Shown here one piece after another: positions 17,593-26,684 of a DNA stretch of 64,000 nucleotides. The first letter of the stretch is position 1, and each line of letters starts with the position of its first letter. The stretch spans positions 62,001 to 126,000 of the forward strand of contig NZ_SSBJ01000017.1 in NCBI RefSeq assembly GCF_004795055.1, read 5' to 3'. This DNA comes from Streptomyces sp. A1136 (lineage in GTDB: Bacteria > Actinomycetota > Actinomycetes > Streptomycetales > Streptomycetaceae). The notes beneath the pieces were generated by a model. The model saw only the letters and a list, made by a program, of their open reading frames with translations, made no database searches and had not been told where the DNA came from. The position numbers and the translations under genes were made by a program.

Positions 17593-18516
17593 TCAGACCA
17601 CCGTCAGGACGATCTTGCCGGTGGTCCGGCCCTGCTCGCCGATCTCGTGGGCCTTCGCCGCCTGCTCCAGCGGCAGCACCGTGTCGATCAGCGGCCGCAG
17701 CCGACCGTCCTCGACCAGGGCGGCGATCGCGGCCATGCCCTGCCGGTCCGGCTCCACCAGCACCGAGCTGACCCGCACCCCGTCGGCGTCCGGGTCCACG
17801 CCCTCGACGCCGGCGATCGTGACCAGGTGGCCGCCCGGCTTCAGCACCTTCACCGAGCGCCGCCCGTAGTCCCCACCGATGGTGTCCAGGACCACGTCCA
17901 CGTCCCGGAGCGCCTCGGAGAAGTCGGTGCTCCGGTAGTCGATCAGCTCGTCCGCGCCCAGCTCGCGCAGCAGCTCGTGCTTGGCGGCGCTGGCGGTGCC
18001 GATCACGTACGCGCCGCGCGCCTTGGCGATCTGGACCGCGAGGTGGCCCACCCCGCCGGCCGCCGCGTGCACCAGCACCCGCTGCCCCGGCCGCACGTCG
18101 GCGGTGTCCACCAGGCTCTGCCAGGCCGTGAGCGCCGCCAGCGGCAGCGCGGCCGCCGCCACGTGGTCCAGGGCCGCGGGCTTGCGTACGAACTGCCGGG
18201 CCGGCGCGGTGACGTACTCGGCGTAGCCGCTCGCCTGCTTGGGGAAGCGCGGCATGCCGAAGACCTCGTCGCCGGGCTCGAAGACCGTGACGCCCGCGCC
18301 CACGGCCTCCACGGTGCCGGACACGTCCCAGCCGACCACGGGCACCGCGTCCCAGGCGATGAGCGCGCCGGACCCCCGGACCTTCCAGTCGACCGGGTTC
18401 ACCCCCGCGGCGTGGACCCGGACCAGGATCTCGGTCGGCCCGGGCTCGGGCCGGTCGATCTCGGTCTCGACGAGGACCTCGGGTCCACCCCACTGGCTGA
18501 CGACGACCGCACGCAT
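17593..18516 (-). CDS. NADP-dependent quinone-reductase-like oxidoreductase (MDR family)
   Basis: A 307-aa medium-chain dehydrogenase/reductase without the structural zinc loop, as in quinone reductases. The N-terminal GroES-like domain begins MRAVVVSQWGGPEVLVETE and has AAGVNPVDWKVR and GWDVSGTVEAVGAGVTVFEPGDEVFG. The Rossmann domain has VLVHAAAGGVGHLAVQIAKA near residues 145-165. The ATG at 18516 has AAGGAG 6 bases before it; an earlier in-frame ATG lacks such a site. It is transcribed divergently from a GlxA-type regulator across 134 bp that contains a perfect dyad, so that regulator probably controls it. Confidence 0.9.
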   Translation of the reverse strand: MRAVVVSQWGGPEVLVETEIDRPEPGPTEILVRVHAAGVNPVDWKVRGSGALIAWDAVPVVGWDVSGTVEAVGAGVTVFEPGDEVFGMPRFPKQASGYAEYVTAPARQFVRKPAALDHVAAAALPLAALTAWQSLVDTADVRPGQRVLVHAAAGGVGHLAVQIAKARGAYVIGTASAAKHELLRELGADELIDYRSTDFSEALRDVDVVLDTIGGDYGRRSVKVLKPGGHLVTIAGVEGVDPDADGVRVSSVLVEPDRQGMAAIAALVEDGRLRPLIDTVLPLEQAAKAHEIGEQGRTTGKIVLTVV

Positions 18517-18616
18517 GACTGTCTCCTTCGTGGCGCTCTGTTGCGCTCTGTGGTGCTCCGGGCCGGTCGTTCCGGCCGATGGCATCAGCTTGGCCGCTCG
18601 CGGGACCCCATGGTGT

Positions 18617-18630
18617 TGGCCGAACGGCCA
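18617..18630. promoter_or_regulatory. Dyad in the oxidoreductase/GlxA-regulator intergenic region
   Basis: TGGCCG and CGGCCA separated by AA form a perfect 14-bp dyad, with flanking ATGG and CCAT extending the symmetry. It is 20 bp before the regulator start and about 100 bp before the oxidoreductase start. This is the expected place for an autoregulatory operator. Confidence 0.5.
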
Positions 18631-18650
18631 CCATGTGACAGGATCTGGCC

Positions 18651-19631
18651 ATGCCCGCTTTGCATCGAATCGCCGTACTCGCCCTCGAAGGCGTCGCCCC
18701 CTTCGAGCTCGGCATGCCCTCCAGGGTCTTCGGGAACGCCCGCGCCGAAGACGGCGGCAGCCTCTACGAGGTGACCGTCTGCACCGTGGACGGCCTCCCG
18801 GTGGCCAGCGACGCGGGCTTCACCGTCGGCGTCGGCGCGGGCCCCGAGGCCCTCGCCGCGGCGGACACCGTGATCGTCCCGCCGACCCACGCCATGCCCG
18901 GGCTGCTGCGCGGCGAACCGCTGCCGCCCGCCCTCGCCGACGCCCTCGCGGCCATCCGTCCCGGCACCCGTGTCGTGTCCATCTGCACCGGCTCGGAGGT
19001 GCTCGCCGCCGCCGGGCTGCTCGACGGCCGGCCGGCCACCACCCACTGGGGACACGCGCCGGAGTTCCAGCGGGCCTTCCCGCGCGTCAAGCTCGACGAG
19101 GACGTGCTCTTCGTCGACGACGGCGACATCCTCACCTCCGCCGGGGTCGCCGCCGGCATCGACCTCTGCCTCTACCTCGTGCGCGCCGACCACGGCACCG
19201 CCGTCGCCAACCGCGCCGCGCGGATGTGCGTCGTACCGCCGTGGCGCGACGGCGGGCAGGCCCAGTACATCGACCGGCCCGTGCCCGAACCCACCGTCGC
19301 CACCACCACGGCCACCCGGGCCTGGGCCCTGGAACGGCTGGCCCAGCCGCTCACCCTGGCCGAGCTGGCCGCGCACGCGCGGATGAGCCTGCGCACCTTC
19401 ACCCGGCGCTTCCGCGACGAGGTCGGCATGACCCCCGTCCAATGGCTCACCGGCCAACGGCTGGACCTGGCAAGGCAGTTGCTGGAATCCAGCGATCTGC
19501 CCGTCGACCTCGTCGCCCACCGCTCCGGCTTCGGTTCCGCGAGCTCCCTGCGCCAGCACATGCGGGCGACCCTGGGCATCTCCCCGATCGCCTACCGGCG
19601 CACCTACCGCCCGGCCCTCGTCGAGGCATGA
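18651..19631 (+). CDS. GlxA-family transcriptional regulator (DJ-1/PfpI + AraC HTH)
   Basis: A 326-aa regulator with a DJ-1/PfpI-like sensor domain (residues 1-185) and a C-terminal AraC-type double helix-turn-helix (about 220-320). The sensor has the nucleophile-elbow motif VVSICTGSEVLAAAGLL with cysteine at 112. The DNA-binding part has LAAHARMSLRTFTRRFRDE and the second helix GFGSASSLRQHMRATLGISP followed by YRRTY. The ATG at 18651 follows AGGATCTGG. It is divergent from the quinone-reductase-like gene and probably controls it and itself through the dyad at 18617-18630. The effector is unknown. Confidence 0.9.
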   Translation: MPALHRIAVLALEGVAPFELGMPSRVFGNARAEDGGSLYEVTVCTVDGLPVASDAGFTVGVGAGPEALAAADTVIVPPTHAMPGLLRGEPLPPALADALAAIRPGTRVVSICTGSEVLAAAGLLDGRPATTHWGHAPEFQRAFPRVKLDEDVLFVDDGDILTSAGVAAGIDLCLYLVRADHGTAVANRAARMCVVPPWRDGGQAQYIDRPVPEPTVATTTATRAWALERLAQPLTLAELAAHARMSLRTFTRRFRDEVGMTPVQWLTGQRLDLARQLLESSDLPVDLVAHRSGFGSASSLRQHMRATLGISPIAYRRTYRPALVEA

Positions 19632-19719
19632 CCCGCGAGGTAATCGCCACCGACGCCACGGCGCGAAAGGATCGAGGCAACGGCCCGGACCACCGGGACA
19701 GCCGAGAGGGGAGAGACTC

Positions 19720-20064
19720 ATGACCGCGTACGCCATCGGCCTCCAGCGTCCCGAGACCATGAACGAGGAGATCCTGCGCTACATCGAGGAGGTCCAGGCC
19801 ACCATGGACCCGTTCGAAGGCCGCTTCCTCGTCCACGGGGCCGAGGTGGAGGTCATGGAAGGCACCTTTCCCGGCACGCTCGTCGTGATCGGCTTCCCGG
19901 ACATCGAGCGGGCCCGCGCCTGGTACGCGTCCCCCGCCTACCAGGCCCTCATCCCGCTCCGCGCCCGCCACATCCCCGGCGAGATCATCCTGGTCGACGG
20001 GGTCCCGCCGGGCTACGACGCCCACCAGACCGCCGCCGGCCTGCGCGAGGCCGCCGGCCTCTGA
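19720..20064 (+). CDS. DUF1330 family protein
   Basis: A 114-aa protein matching the DUF1330 ferredoxin-like alpha/beta barrel: TAYAIGLQRPETMNEEILRY, a glycine-rich strand FEGRFLVHGAEVEVMEG, then GTLVVIGFPDIERARAWYASPAYQAL and the terminal EIILVDGV. The pattern of a short strand, a WY-x-SPAYQ helix and a final strand is diagnostic. Function of the family is unknown; relatives are often monooxygenase-like dimers. The ATG follows GAGAGGGGAGAG. It is 88 bp after the GlxA-type regulator and may be co-transcribed with it. Confidence 0.88.
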   Translation: MTAYAIGLQRPETMNEEILRYIEEVQATMDPFEGRFLVHGAEVEVMEGTFPGTLVVIGFPDIERARAWYASPAYQALIPLRARHIPGEIILVDGVPPGYDAHQTAAGLREAAGL

Positions 20065-20074
20065 CCGGGCGGCG

Positions 20075-20140
20075 CCCACCGCACCGCGCGGCCCTCGCCG
20101 CACCGCGCGCCCCCCGCACCGTGCCCCCACCGCACCCCGG
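20075..20140. repeat. CCGCACCG-rich low-complexity stretch
   Basis: Short direct repeats of CCGCACCG and CCGCACC recur five times between the DUF1330 gene and the SDR gene. The 3' end (20132-20140, GCACCCCGG) pairs with CCGGGGTGC at 20159-20167, a 9-bp stem just before the SDR start. Confidence 0.45.
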
Positions 20141-20179
20141 GGAGGACGACGGCCCCCGCCGGGGTGCGAGCATGGCCAC

Positions 20180-20869
20180 ATGGCTACTCACCTGATCACC
20201 GGTGCCGGATCGGGCATCGGCGCCGCCGTCGCCGCCCGCCTCCACGCCCGCGGCGACGACCTCGTCCTGCTCGCCCGCGACGCCGGCCGCGCCAGGCAGC
20301 TCACGGACCGGTACCCGGGCGCCCGCGCGCTCGTCGGCGACCTCGCCGACCCCGACCGGCTCTCCTGGGCGTTCTCCAAGCAGGCCGTCCCCGAGCGGAT
20401 CGACTCCCTCCTGCACATCGCCGGCATCGTCGACCTCGGACCGGTCGGGGAACTGCGCCCCAAGACCTGGCACCAGCAGCTCAACGTCAACCTCATCGCC
20501 CCCGCCGAGGTCACCCGCCTGCTGCTGCCCACCCTGCGCGCCTCGCGCGCGACCGTCGTCTTCGTGAACTCAGGCGCCGGCCTGAACGCCCACGCGGACT
20601 GGAGTGCCTACGCCGCCTCCAAGCACGGCCTCAGGGCGCTCGCCGACTCCCTGCGCGAGGAGGAGAGGGAGCACGGCGTCCGCGTCACCTCCGTCTACCC
20701 GGGCCGCACCGCCAGCCCCATGCAGGCCAAGGTGCACTCGCAGGAGGGCAAGGAGTACGACCCCGCCGCCTGGATCGACCCCGAATCGGTGGCCACCACC
20801 ATCGTCATGGCCGTCGACCTGCCCCGCGACGCCGAGGTCAACGACCTGTCCGTGAGGCCCGGCCGATGA
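20180..20869 (+). CDS. Short-chain dehydrogenase/reductase
   Basis: A 229-aa classical SDR. The cofactor motif TGAGSGIG spans residues 7-14, VGDLADPDRL gives the acidic residue after strand 3, and the active site has SGAGLNAHADWSAYAASKHG with catalytic tyrosine Y144 and lysine K148. The C-terminus is VNDLSVRPGR. Substrate is unknown. The GC-rich stem at 20132-20167 lies just upstream of the ATG. Its stop overlaps the next gene's ATG by 4 bases (ATGA), so the SDR and the MetE-like protein are made together. Confidence 0.9.
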   Translation: MATHLITGAGSGIGAAVAARLHARGDDLVLLARDAGRARQLTDRYPGARALVGDLADPDRLSWAFSKQAVPERIDSLLHIAGIVDLGPVGELRPKTWHQQLNVNLIAPAEVTRLLLPTLRASRATVVFVNSGAGLNAHADWSAYAASKHGLRALADSLREEEREHGVRVTSVYPGRTASPMQAKVHSQEGKEYDPAAWIDPESVATTIVMAVDLPRDAEVNDLSVRPGR

Positions 20870-21858
20870 CCGCGAACGCCACCGGCGTCGGCTCGCTGCC
20901 CGGCGGCGACGCCCGCGAGGCGGCCAAGACAGCCACCGGTTCCTTCGAGCAGTTCCCGTACCTCCCCGAACTGCCCGCCCGCGGGCCCGGCGCGGACATG
21001 ATCGGCCGCACCCTGGGGCTGCTCGTGGAGATGTACGCGCACGTCGAACCCAGCGGCTGGCGCATCAGTGACCGCCCCGGCCGCGACACCCGGCGCTCCC
21101 GATCCTGGCTGGGGGAGGACCTCGACGCGCTGGAGGAGTTCACCCAGGGGTACCGCGGCAGGCTCAAGGTCCAGGCCGTAGGCCCGTGGACCCTGGCCGC
21201 GGCCCTGGAGCTGCACGGCGGCGAGGCCGTGCTCCAGGACCCCGGCGCCTGCCGTGACCTGGCCGCGTCCCTCGCCGAAGGGCTGCGCGAACACCTGGCC
21301 GACGTCCGCCGGCGCGTGCCCGGAGCCGAGATCGTGCTCCAATTCGACGAGCCGTCGCTGACCGCCGTCCTGCTCGGCCGGGTCCGCTCCGCGAGCGGCT
21401 ACCGCACCTACCGGGCGATCGACCGGCAGGTGGTCGAGGGCACGCTCCGCGACCTCTTCGACGTCACCGAGTCGGTCGGCGGGGAGGTGGTCGTCCACTC
21501 GTGTGCCCCCGAGGTGCCCTTCGCCCTCCTGCGGCGAGCCGGTGCCTCGGGCGTGTCGTTCGATTTCTCCTTGCTCACCGAGCGCGAGGACGACGCCATC
21601 GGCGAAACGGTCGAGGACGGCCTGAAACTCTTCGCCGGAGTGGTGCCGGGCACCGATGCCCCGTTGTCGGACCCGGGCGGTAGCGTCATGGGTGTCAGGA
21701 AGCTTTGGCGCAGGCTGGGGCTGGCTCCGGGGACTCTGGCCGAGTCCGTCGTGGTCACCCCGTCGTGCGGTCTGGCGGGCGCCTCGCCCGCCTACGCCCG
21801 CGCGGCACAGGCGCACTGCGTCAGAGCGGCGAGGTCGCTCGCCGACAACCCTGAGTGA
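20866..21858 (+). CDS. MetE-like zinc methyltransferase barrel (single domain)
   Basis: A 330-aa protein resembling only the C-terminal half of cobalamin-independent methionine synthase. The zinc ligands expected of the family are visible as H-S-C in VVVHSCAPEVPFALL (His about 211, Cys 213) and a second Cys about 300 in VVTPSCGLAGASPAYARAA. The N-terminal ATGVGSLPGGDAREA and QAVGPWTLAAALELHGGEAV fit the barrel. Full MetE is over 750 aa, so this is one of the short core-MetE proteins whose methyl donor is not methyl-tetrahydrofolate in characterised relatives. Co-translated with the SDR and 30 bp before ligA. Confidence 0.82.
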   Translation: MTANATGVGSLPGGDAREAAKTATGSFEQFPYLPELPARGPGADMIGRTLGLLVEMYAHVEPSGWRISDRPGRDTRRSRSWLGEDLDALEEFTQGYRGRLKVQAVGPWTLAAALELHGGEAVLQDPGACRDLAASLAEGLREHLADVRRRVPGAEIVLQFDEPSLTAVLLGRVRSASGYRTYRAIDRQVVEGTLRDLFDVTESVGGEVVVHSCAPEVPFALLRRAGASGVSFDFSLLTEREDDAIGETVEDGLKLFAGVVPGTDAPLSDPGGSVMGVRKLWRRLGLAPGTLAESVVVTPSCGLAGASPAYARAAQAHCVRAARSLADNPE

Positions 21859-21888
21859 CGGTCGAGACGGGCCACGGGAGGACACGGC

Positions 21889-24099
21889 ATGGCAGCCGAA
21901 CAGAAGCAGGCAAGCGACACGACGGCACCGGCGGCGGTGCGTGAACAGCACGCGCTGCTCGCCGAGCAGGTCGAGGAGCACCGCTTCCGGTACTACGTGA
22001 ACGACCAGCCGGTCGTCAGCGACACCGAGTTCGACCAGCTGCTGCGCTCGCTGGAGGCACTGGAGGAGGAGTACCCGGAGCTGCGCACCCCGGACTCGCC
22101 CACCCAGAAGGTGGCCGGGGCGTACGAGACGGACTTCGCCTCCGTGCAGCACCGTGAGCGCATGCTCTCGCTCGACAACGCCTTCGACGACGAGGAACTG
22201 GCGACCTGGGCCGAGCGGGTCGCCCGGGACGTGAACACGGGCGACTACCACTACCTCTGCGAGCTGAAGGTGGACGGCCTCGCCGTCAACCTGACCTACG
22301 AGAACGGCCGCCTCACCCGCGCCGCCACCCGCGGCGACGGCCGCACCGGCGAGGACATCACGCCCAACGTCCGCACCATCAAGGAGATCCCCGACCGCCT
22401 GAAGGGCGACCGGATTCCCCGGCTGGTGGAGATCCGCGGTGAAGTCTTCTTCCCCATGGAGAAGTTCGAGGAGCTCAACGCCCGCCTCGTCGAGGCGGGC
22501 GACAAGCCCTTCGCCAACCCGCGCAACGCGGCCGCCGGTTCGCTGCGCCAGAAGGACCCCAAGGTCACCGCGACCCGCCCGCTGCACATGGTCGTGCACG
22601 GCATCGGTGCCCGCGAGGGCCTCGACATCGACAAGCTCTCCCAGGCGTACGGGCTGCTCGGCGAATGGGGACTGCCGACCGCCCGGCACAACAAGGTGGT
22701 CTCCTCACTCGAAGAGGTCCGCGAGTTCATCGCCTACTTCGGCGAGAACCGGCACTCCGTGGAACACGAGATCGACGGCGTCGTCGTCAAGCTCGACGAG
22801 ATCCCGCTCCAGGGGCGGCTCGGTTCCACCGCGCGCGCCCCGCGCTGGGCCATCGCCTGGAAGTACGCCCCGGAAGAGGTCAACACCAAGCTGATCGACA
22901 TCAAGGTCGGCGTCGGCCGCACCGGGCGCGTCACCCCGTACGCGCAGGTCGAGCCGGTGACCGTGGCCGGCTCCGAGGTCGAGTTCGCTACCCTGCACAA
23001 CCAGGAGGTCGTGAAGGCCAAGGGCGTGCTCATCGGGGACACCGTCGTGCTGCGCAAGGCGGGGGACGTCATCCCCGAGATCCTCGGCCCGGTGGTGGAC
23101 CTGCGCGACGGCACCGAGCGCGAGTTCGTGATGCCCGCCGAGTGCCCCGAGTGCGGGACGCCGCTGCGGCCGATGAAGGAAGGCGACATCGACCTGCGCT
23201 GCCCGAACGGTCAGACGTGCCCCGCCCAACTGCGCGAGCGGCTGTTCTACCTGGTCGGCCGGCAGTGCCTCGACATCGAGAACTTCGGCAAGGTCGCCGC
23301 GGCCGCGCTGACCAGACCGCTGGAGCCGGCCTCCCCGCCGATGCTCGACGAGGGCGACCTCTTCACCCTCACCATCGACGACCTGCTGCCCATCAAGGCG
23401 TACGTGCTCGACCAGGACAGCGGACTGCCCAAGCGGGACCCGAAGACGGGCGAGGAGAAGATCGTCCGCGTCTTCGCCAACCAGAAGGGCGAACCCAAGA
23501 AGAACGCCCTGGCGATGCTCCGGAACATCGAAGCCGCCAAGGAGCGCCCCCTGGCCCGCGTCATCAACGGCCTGTCCATCCGCCATGTCGGGCCCGTCGC
23601 CGCCGAGGCCCTCGCCCGCGAATTCCGGTCGATCGAGCGCATCGAACAGGCCACCGAGGAGGAACTGGCAGCGACGGACGGCGTCGGTGCGATCATCGCC
23701 GCCTCCCTCAAGGAGTGGTTCGCCGTCGAGTGGCACCAGGAGATCCTGCGCAAGTGGCGCGCGGCCGGTGTGCGGATGGAGGAGGAAGGTTCCGGTGAAG
23801 ACGTGGGGCCGCGTCCGCTGGAGGGCATGACCGTCGTGGTCACCGGCACCCTCCGGAGCCACACGCGTGACGGGGCCAAGGAGGCCCTGCAGAGCCGCGG
23901 CGCCAAGGTCACGGGATCCGTCTCGAAGAAGACCTCCTTCGTCGTCGTCGGAGACAACCCCGGCTCCAAGTACGACAAGGCCGTTCAATTGAAGCTCCCG
24001 ATCCTCGACGACGAGGGCTTCGCGGTACTGCTGGAGCAGGGTCCCGACGCCGCCCGCGCCGTAGCCCTCCCGGTGGACGGCGCCACCGAAGCGGAGTAA
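21889..24099 (+). CDS. ligA: NAD-dependent DNA ligase LigA
   Basis: Seals nicks in replication and repair using NAD. The 736-aa product has domain Ia (YYVNDQPVVSDTEFDQLL), the adenylation motif CELKVDGLAVNL with nucleophile lysine K127, and an OB fold. The zinc finger CPECGTPLRPMKEGD...CPNGQTC lies at about 419-447, followed by helix-hairpin-helix repeats with HVGPVAAEALAREF, and a C-terminal BRCT domain from about 640 (LEGMTVVVTGTL...SKKTSFVVVGDNPGSK). Length and order match the bacterial norm. The ATG at 21889 follows GGGAGGACACGGC. It ends 386 bp before an rmdB-type gene, the order known in Streptomyces. Confidence 0.97.
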   Translation: MAAEQKQASDTTAPAAVREQHALLAEQVEEHRFRYYVNDQPVVSDTEFDQLLRSLEALEEEYPELRTPDSPTQKVAGAYETDFASVQHRERMLSLDNAFDDEELATWAERVARDVNTGDYHYLCELKVDGLAVNLTYENGRLTRAATRGDGRTGEDITPNVRTIKEIPDRLKGDRIPRLVEIRGEVFFPMEKFEELNARLVEAGDKPFANPRNAAAGSLRQKDPKVTATRPLHMVVHGIGAREGLDIDKLSQAYGLLGEWGLPTARHNKVVSSLEEVREFIAYFGENRHSVEHEIDGVVVKLDEIPLQGRLGSTARAPRWAIAWKYAPEEVNTKLIDIKVGVGRTGRVTPYAQVEPVTVAGSEVEFATLHNQEVVKAKGVLIGDTVVLRKAGDVIPEILGPVVDLRDGTEREFVMPAECPECGTPLRPMKEGDIDLRCPNGQTCPAQLRERLFYLVGRQCLDIENFGKVAAAALTRPLEPASPPMLDEGDLFTLTIDDLLPIKAYVLDQDSGLPKRDPKTGEEKIVRVFANQKGEPKKNALAMLRNIEAAKERPLARVINGLSIRHVGPVAAEALAREFRSIERIEQATEEELAATDGVGAIIAASLKEWFAVEWHQEILRKWRAAGVRMEEEGSGEDVGPRPLEGMTVVVTGTLRSHTRDGAKEALQSRGAKVTGSVSKKTSFVVVGDNPGSKYDKAVQLKLPILDDEGFAVLLEQGPDAARAVALPVDGATEAE

Positions 24100-24485
24100 T
24101 CACCGGATGAACGCCCTTCCGGGCAGCGGTTCAGGTGAACCGATGCGCGGCGTGCGGCCGTACGGGCGGGCGCACGCCCCGCGCGGGACCTGGGGGTAAA
24201 CGGCTCATACAAGCCTGGTGGCGGGGCCGTGAGCTGTCGGATCATCGCAGGGGTGGCCTCGAAGTCGTGGTCCAAACTCACCCGTTCGGCGGATACCGTA
24301 CTGATGAGGATGGCTGGGGCGCATTCGGGCAACCACCGCCGACCGCTGCCCTTGGGAGCCTCTCGCGTCCTACTGTTGAGGGGTGCGCCTGTCGTGCACG
24401 GCTGCCTGATGCGCTTTCAGCCGTGACGGCACGACACAGGGGCCATCGCGTGACATCGGCATCGCCGGCTGTGAGAGGGACGGGC
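24100..24485. other. Intergenic region, ligA to rmdB
   Basis: Roughly 390 bp with a small perfect hairpin (CGGTTC 24127-24132, loop AGGT, GAACCG 24137-24142) just after ligA. The rest has no gene I can support. The promoter for the GGDEF/EAL gene should be in the last 150 bp, but no -35/-10 pair stands out. Confidence 0.5.
24127..24142 (+). terminator. Short stem-loop after ligA
   Basis: CGGTTC and GAACCG pair exactly around AGGT, 28 bp after the ligA stop. It is small and lacks a T-run, so it is a weak terminator candidate. Confidence 0.4.
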
Positions 24486-26684
24486 ATGAAACCCACCGAA
24501 AGCGCCGACCCGTCACCTGAATTCGGCGGGGAACCCCCGTCCATACGGACGGGCCGGCTCGGTGTCCTGGGTGCCAGGACACCGGAGACGCGCACGCCGG
24601 ACACCGGGGCGGGCGCGAGCGGCGGACAGGGGCGCACCGTGTTGCCCTTCGCCGTCGTCGGTCTGGCGGTCACCGTACTGGCGGCGGGCGCCGTCTCCGC
24701 CCTGACCGAACGTCACGCCCTGTTCCCGGGAGGCCCCGTGGGTTGGGCGCTCGCCCTCCTCACCGGGGTCATCGTCGGCCACCTCGTGGCGCTCGGCCGC
24801 GACCGCTGGTGGGGCGGTACCGGCTCGGGAGCCGCGCTCACCCTCGGCGTGCTCCTCCTCTACGGATGGGTCTCCGCCGGGCTCGTCTCCCTGGCCGTGG
24901 TCTCGCTCGTCGGGGCCGCCCGCCGCCACCGGTGGCGGCAAGGCCTGCTGCACGGCTCCGCCGACATCCTCGGCATCGGCGCCGGCGCCCTCGTCCTGGC
25001 TGCCTTCGGCGAGACACCGACCGTGGAGGTCCCCTGGCTGCCCACCACCTGGGGCCTGGCGGCGATCCCCGAGGTGGTCCTCGTCGCCGTCGCCTACCTG
25101 CTGGTGACCCGGCTCGTCCTGTGGTTCGCGCTCACCCCGCGCGGTGCCGGACTGCCCACCGTCGCCCGCACCGCCCTGCTGCGGCAGGCGCTCGTCGCCG
25201 CCGCGCTGCTCGGGATCGCCCCGCTGATCTGTGTCGTCGCCTACACCCAGCCGGTACTGCTGCCGCTGTTCGCCGTACCGCTCATCGCACTGGACTCCAC
25301 CCTGTGGATCGCCCGTGCCCGAGCCGAGGAACAACTGCGCGACCCGCTGACCGGCCTGCCGAACCGGCAGTGGCTGCTGGAGCGCACCTGGTCGGCGCTG
25401 GACGAGGCTGAACGTTTGGGCACCCGCTCCGCCCTCGTCCTCATCGACCTCGACCGCTTCCGCGCCGTCAACGACACCCTCGGCCACCTCGCCGGGGACC
25501 GGTTGCTCCTCCAGATCGCCGAACGGCTGCGGCAGGCGCTCCCGCCGGACGCCGAGGCGGCCCGCCTCGGCGGCGACGAGTTCGCCGTCCTGCTGCCGCT
25601 CGCCGACTCCACCACCAGCGCCCAGCGCGTCGCCCGCAACCTGGTCTCCGAACTCAGCTCCCCGCTCGACCTCGACGGCCTCACCCTCGTCCTGGAGGCC
25701 AGCGCCGGCCTCGCCGTCTTCCCCGACCACGCCCTGGACGCCGAAGGCCTGCTGCGGCGGGCCGACGTCGCCATGTACCAGGCCAAAAGGGACCGCACCG
25801 GCGTCGAGGTGTACGAGTCCAAGCGCGACAGCAACACGCCCGACCGGCTCGGCCTCCTCGGAGACCTCCGCAGGGCGCTCGACGCCGGCGAGGTCGAACT
25901 CCACTACCAGCCGAAGGTCGGCTTCGACGGGAAGGTGGCCGGCCTCGAAGCGCTCGTGCGCTGGGTCCACCCCGAGAGGGGGCGGGTCTCGCCGGACGAG
26001 TTCATCGCCATCGCCGAGACCTCCGGTCTCATGCCGCACCTGACGGAGTACGTCCTGGAGACGGCCCTGGCCCAGGTGGCCCGCTGGCGCGCCCAGGGCC
26101 TCAAGGTGCCGGTCGCCGTGAACGTCTCGCCGCGCGACGTCCACACCCCCGGCTTCGCCGGAGCCGTGGCCGCCAGGCTGGCCCGGCACGGGGTCCCGGC
26201 GAGCGGCCTCCAACTGGAGATAACGGAACACGTGCTGCTGGAGGACCCCCAGCGGGCGGCGGACACCATGGCCGGGCTGACCGGCCACGGGGTGAAGATG
26301 TCCCTGGACGACTTCGGCACCGGCTACTCCTCGCTGGTACACCTGCGGCGGCTCCCGGTCAGCGAACTCAAGATCGACCGCTCGTTCGTGGCGCGGTTGG
26401 CCGTGGACGCCCAGGACGCCGAGATCGTCCGCTGCACCGTGGACCTCGCGCACTCGCTGGGCCTGCTGGTCGTCGCCGAGGGCGTCGAGGACGACGAGAC
26501 CTGGGAGCGGCTGCGGGACCTGGGCTGCGACGCCGTCCAGGGCTGGCTGATCGCCGCCGCCATGCCCCCGCAGGAGGCCACGGCCTGGCTCCTGGCCCGC
26601 GGTGAACGCGGCTGGCGCCGCCCGGCGGACATCACGGCCGAACTCGCGGCCGCGGCGGCCAAGGAATCCCAGGCCGCCTCCTGA
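24486..26684 (+). CDS. rmdB: Membrane c-di-GMP phosphodiesterase, GGDEF-EAL (RmdB type)
   Basis: A 732-aa protein with an N-terminal membrane region (about residues 50-275, several helices), a GGDEF domain with RLGGDEFAVLLP near 361, and an intact EAL domain. The latter shows GLEALVRWVHPERG at about 488, VAVNVSPRDVH, LQLEITEHVLLED, DDFGTGYSSLVHLRRLPVSELKIDRSFV and VVAEGVED. All usual EAL catalytic signatures are present, so c-di-GMP breakdown is expected. In S. coelicolor RmdB, a c-di-GMP phosphodiesterase affecting colony development, lies between ligA and gatC, as here. The ATG at 24486 has GAGAGGGACGGGC; longer starts are rejected for lack of a site. Confidence 0.88.
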   Translation: MKPTESADPSPEFGGEPPSIRTGRLGVLGARTPETRTPDTGAGASGGQGRTVLPFAVVGLAVTVLAAGAVSALTERHALFPGGPVGWALALLTGVIVGHLVALGRDRWWGGTGSGAALTLGVLLLYGWVSAGLVSLAVVSLVGAARRHRWRQGLLHGSADILGIGAGALVLAAFGETPTVEVPWLPTTWGLAAIPEVVLVAVAYLLVTRLVLWFALTPRGAGLPTVARTALLRQALVAAALLGIAPLICVVAYTQPVLLPLFAVPLIALDSTLWIARARAEEQLRDPLTGLPNRQWLLERTWSALDEAERLGTRSALVLIDLDRFRAVNDTLGHLAGDRLLLQIAERLRQALPPDAEAARLGGDEFAVLLPLADSTTSAQRVARNLVSELSSPLDLDGLTLVLEASAGLAVFPDHALDAEGLLRRADVAMYQAKRDRTGVEVYESKRDSNTPDRLGLLGDLRRALDAGEVELHYQPKVGFDGKVAGLEALVRWVHPERGRVSPDEFIAIAETSGLMPHLTEYVLETALAQVARWRAQGLKVPVAVNVSPRDVHTPGFAGAVAARLARHGVPASGLQLEITEHVLLEDPQRAADTMAGLTGHGVKMSLDDFGTGYSSLVHLRRLPVSELKIDRSFVARLAVDAQDAEIVRCTVDLAHSLGLLVVAEGVEDDETWERLRDLGCDAVQGWLIAAAMPPQEATAWLLARGERGWRRPADITAELAAAAAKESQAAS

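Noticed and set aside
24135..24485. 117-codon N-terminal extension of the RmdB-type gene
   Set aside because: Sequence is not membrane-like or conserved in style and has no ribosome site; ATG at 24486 does.
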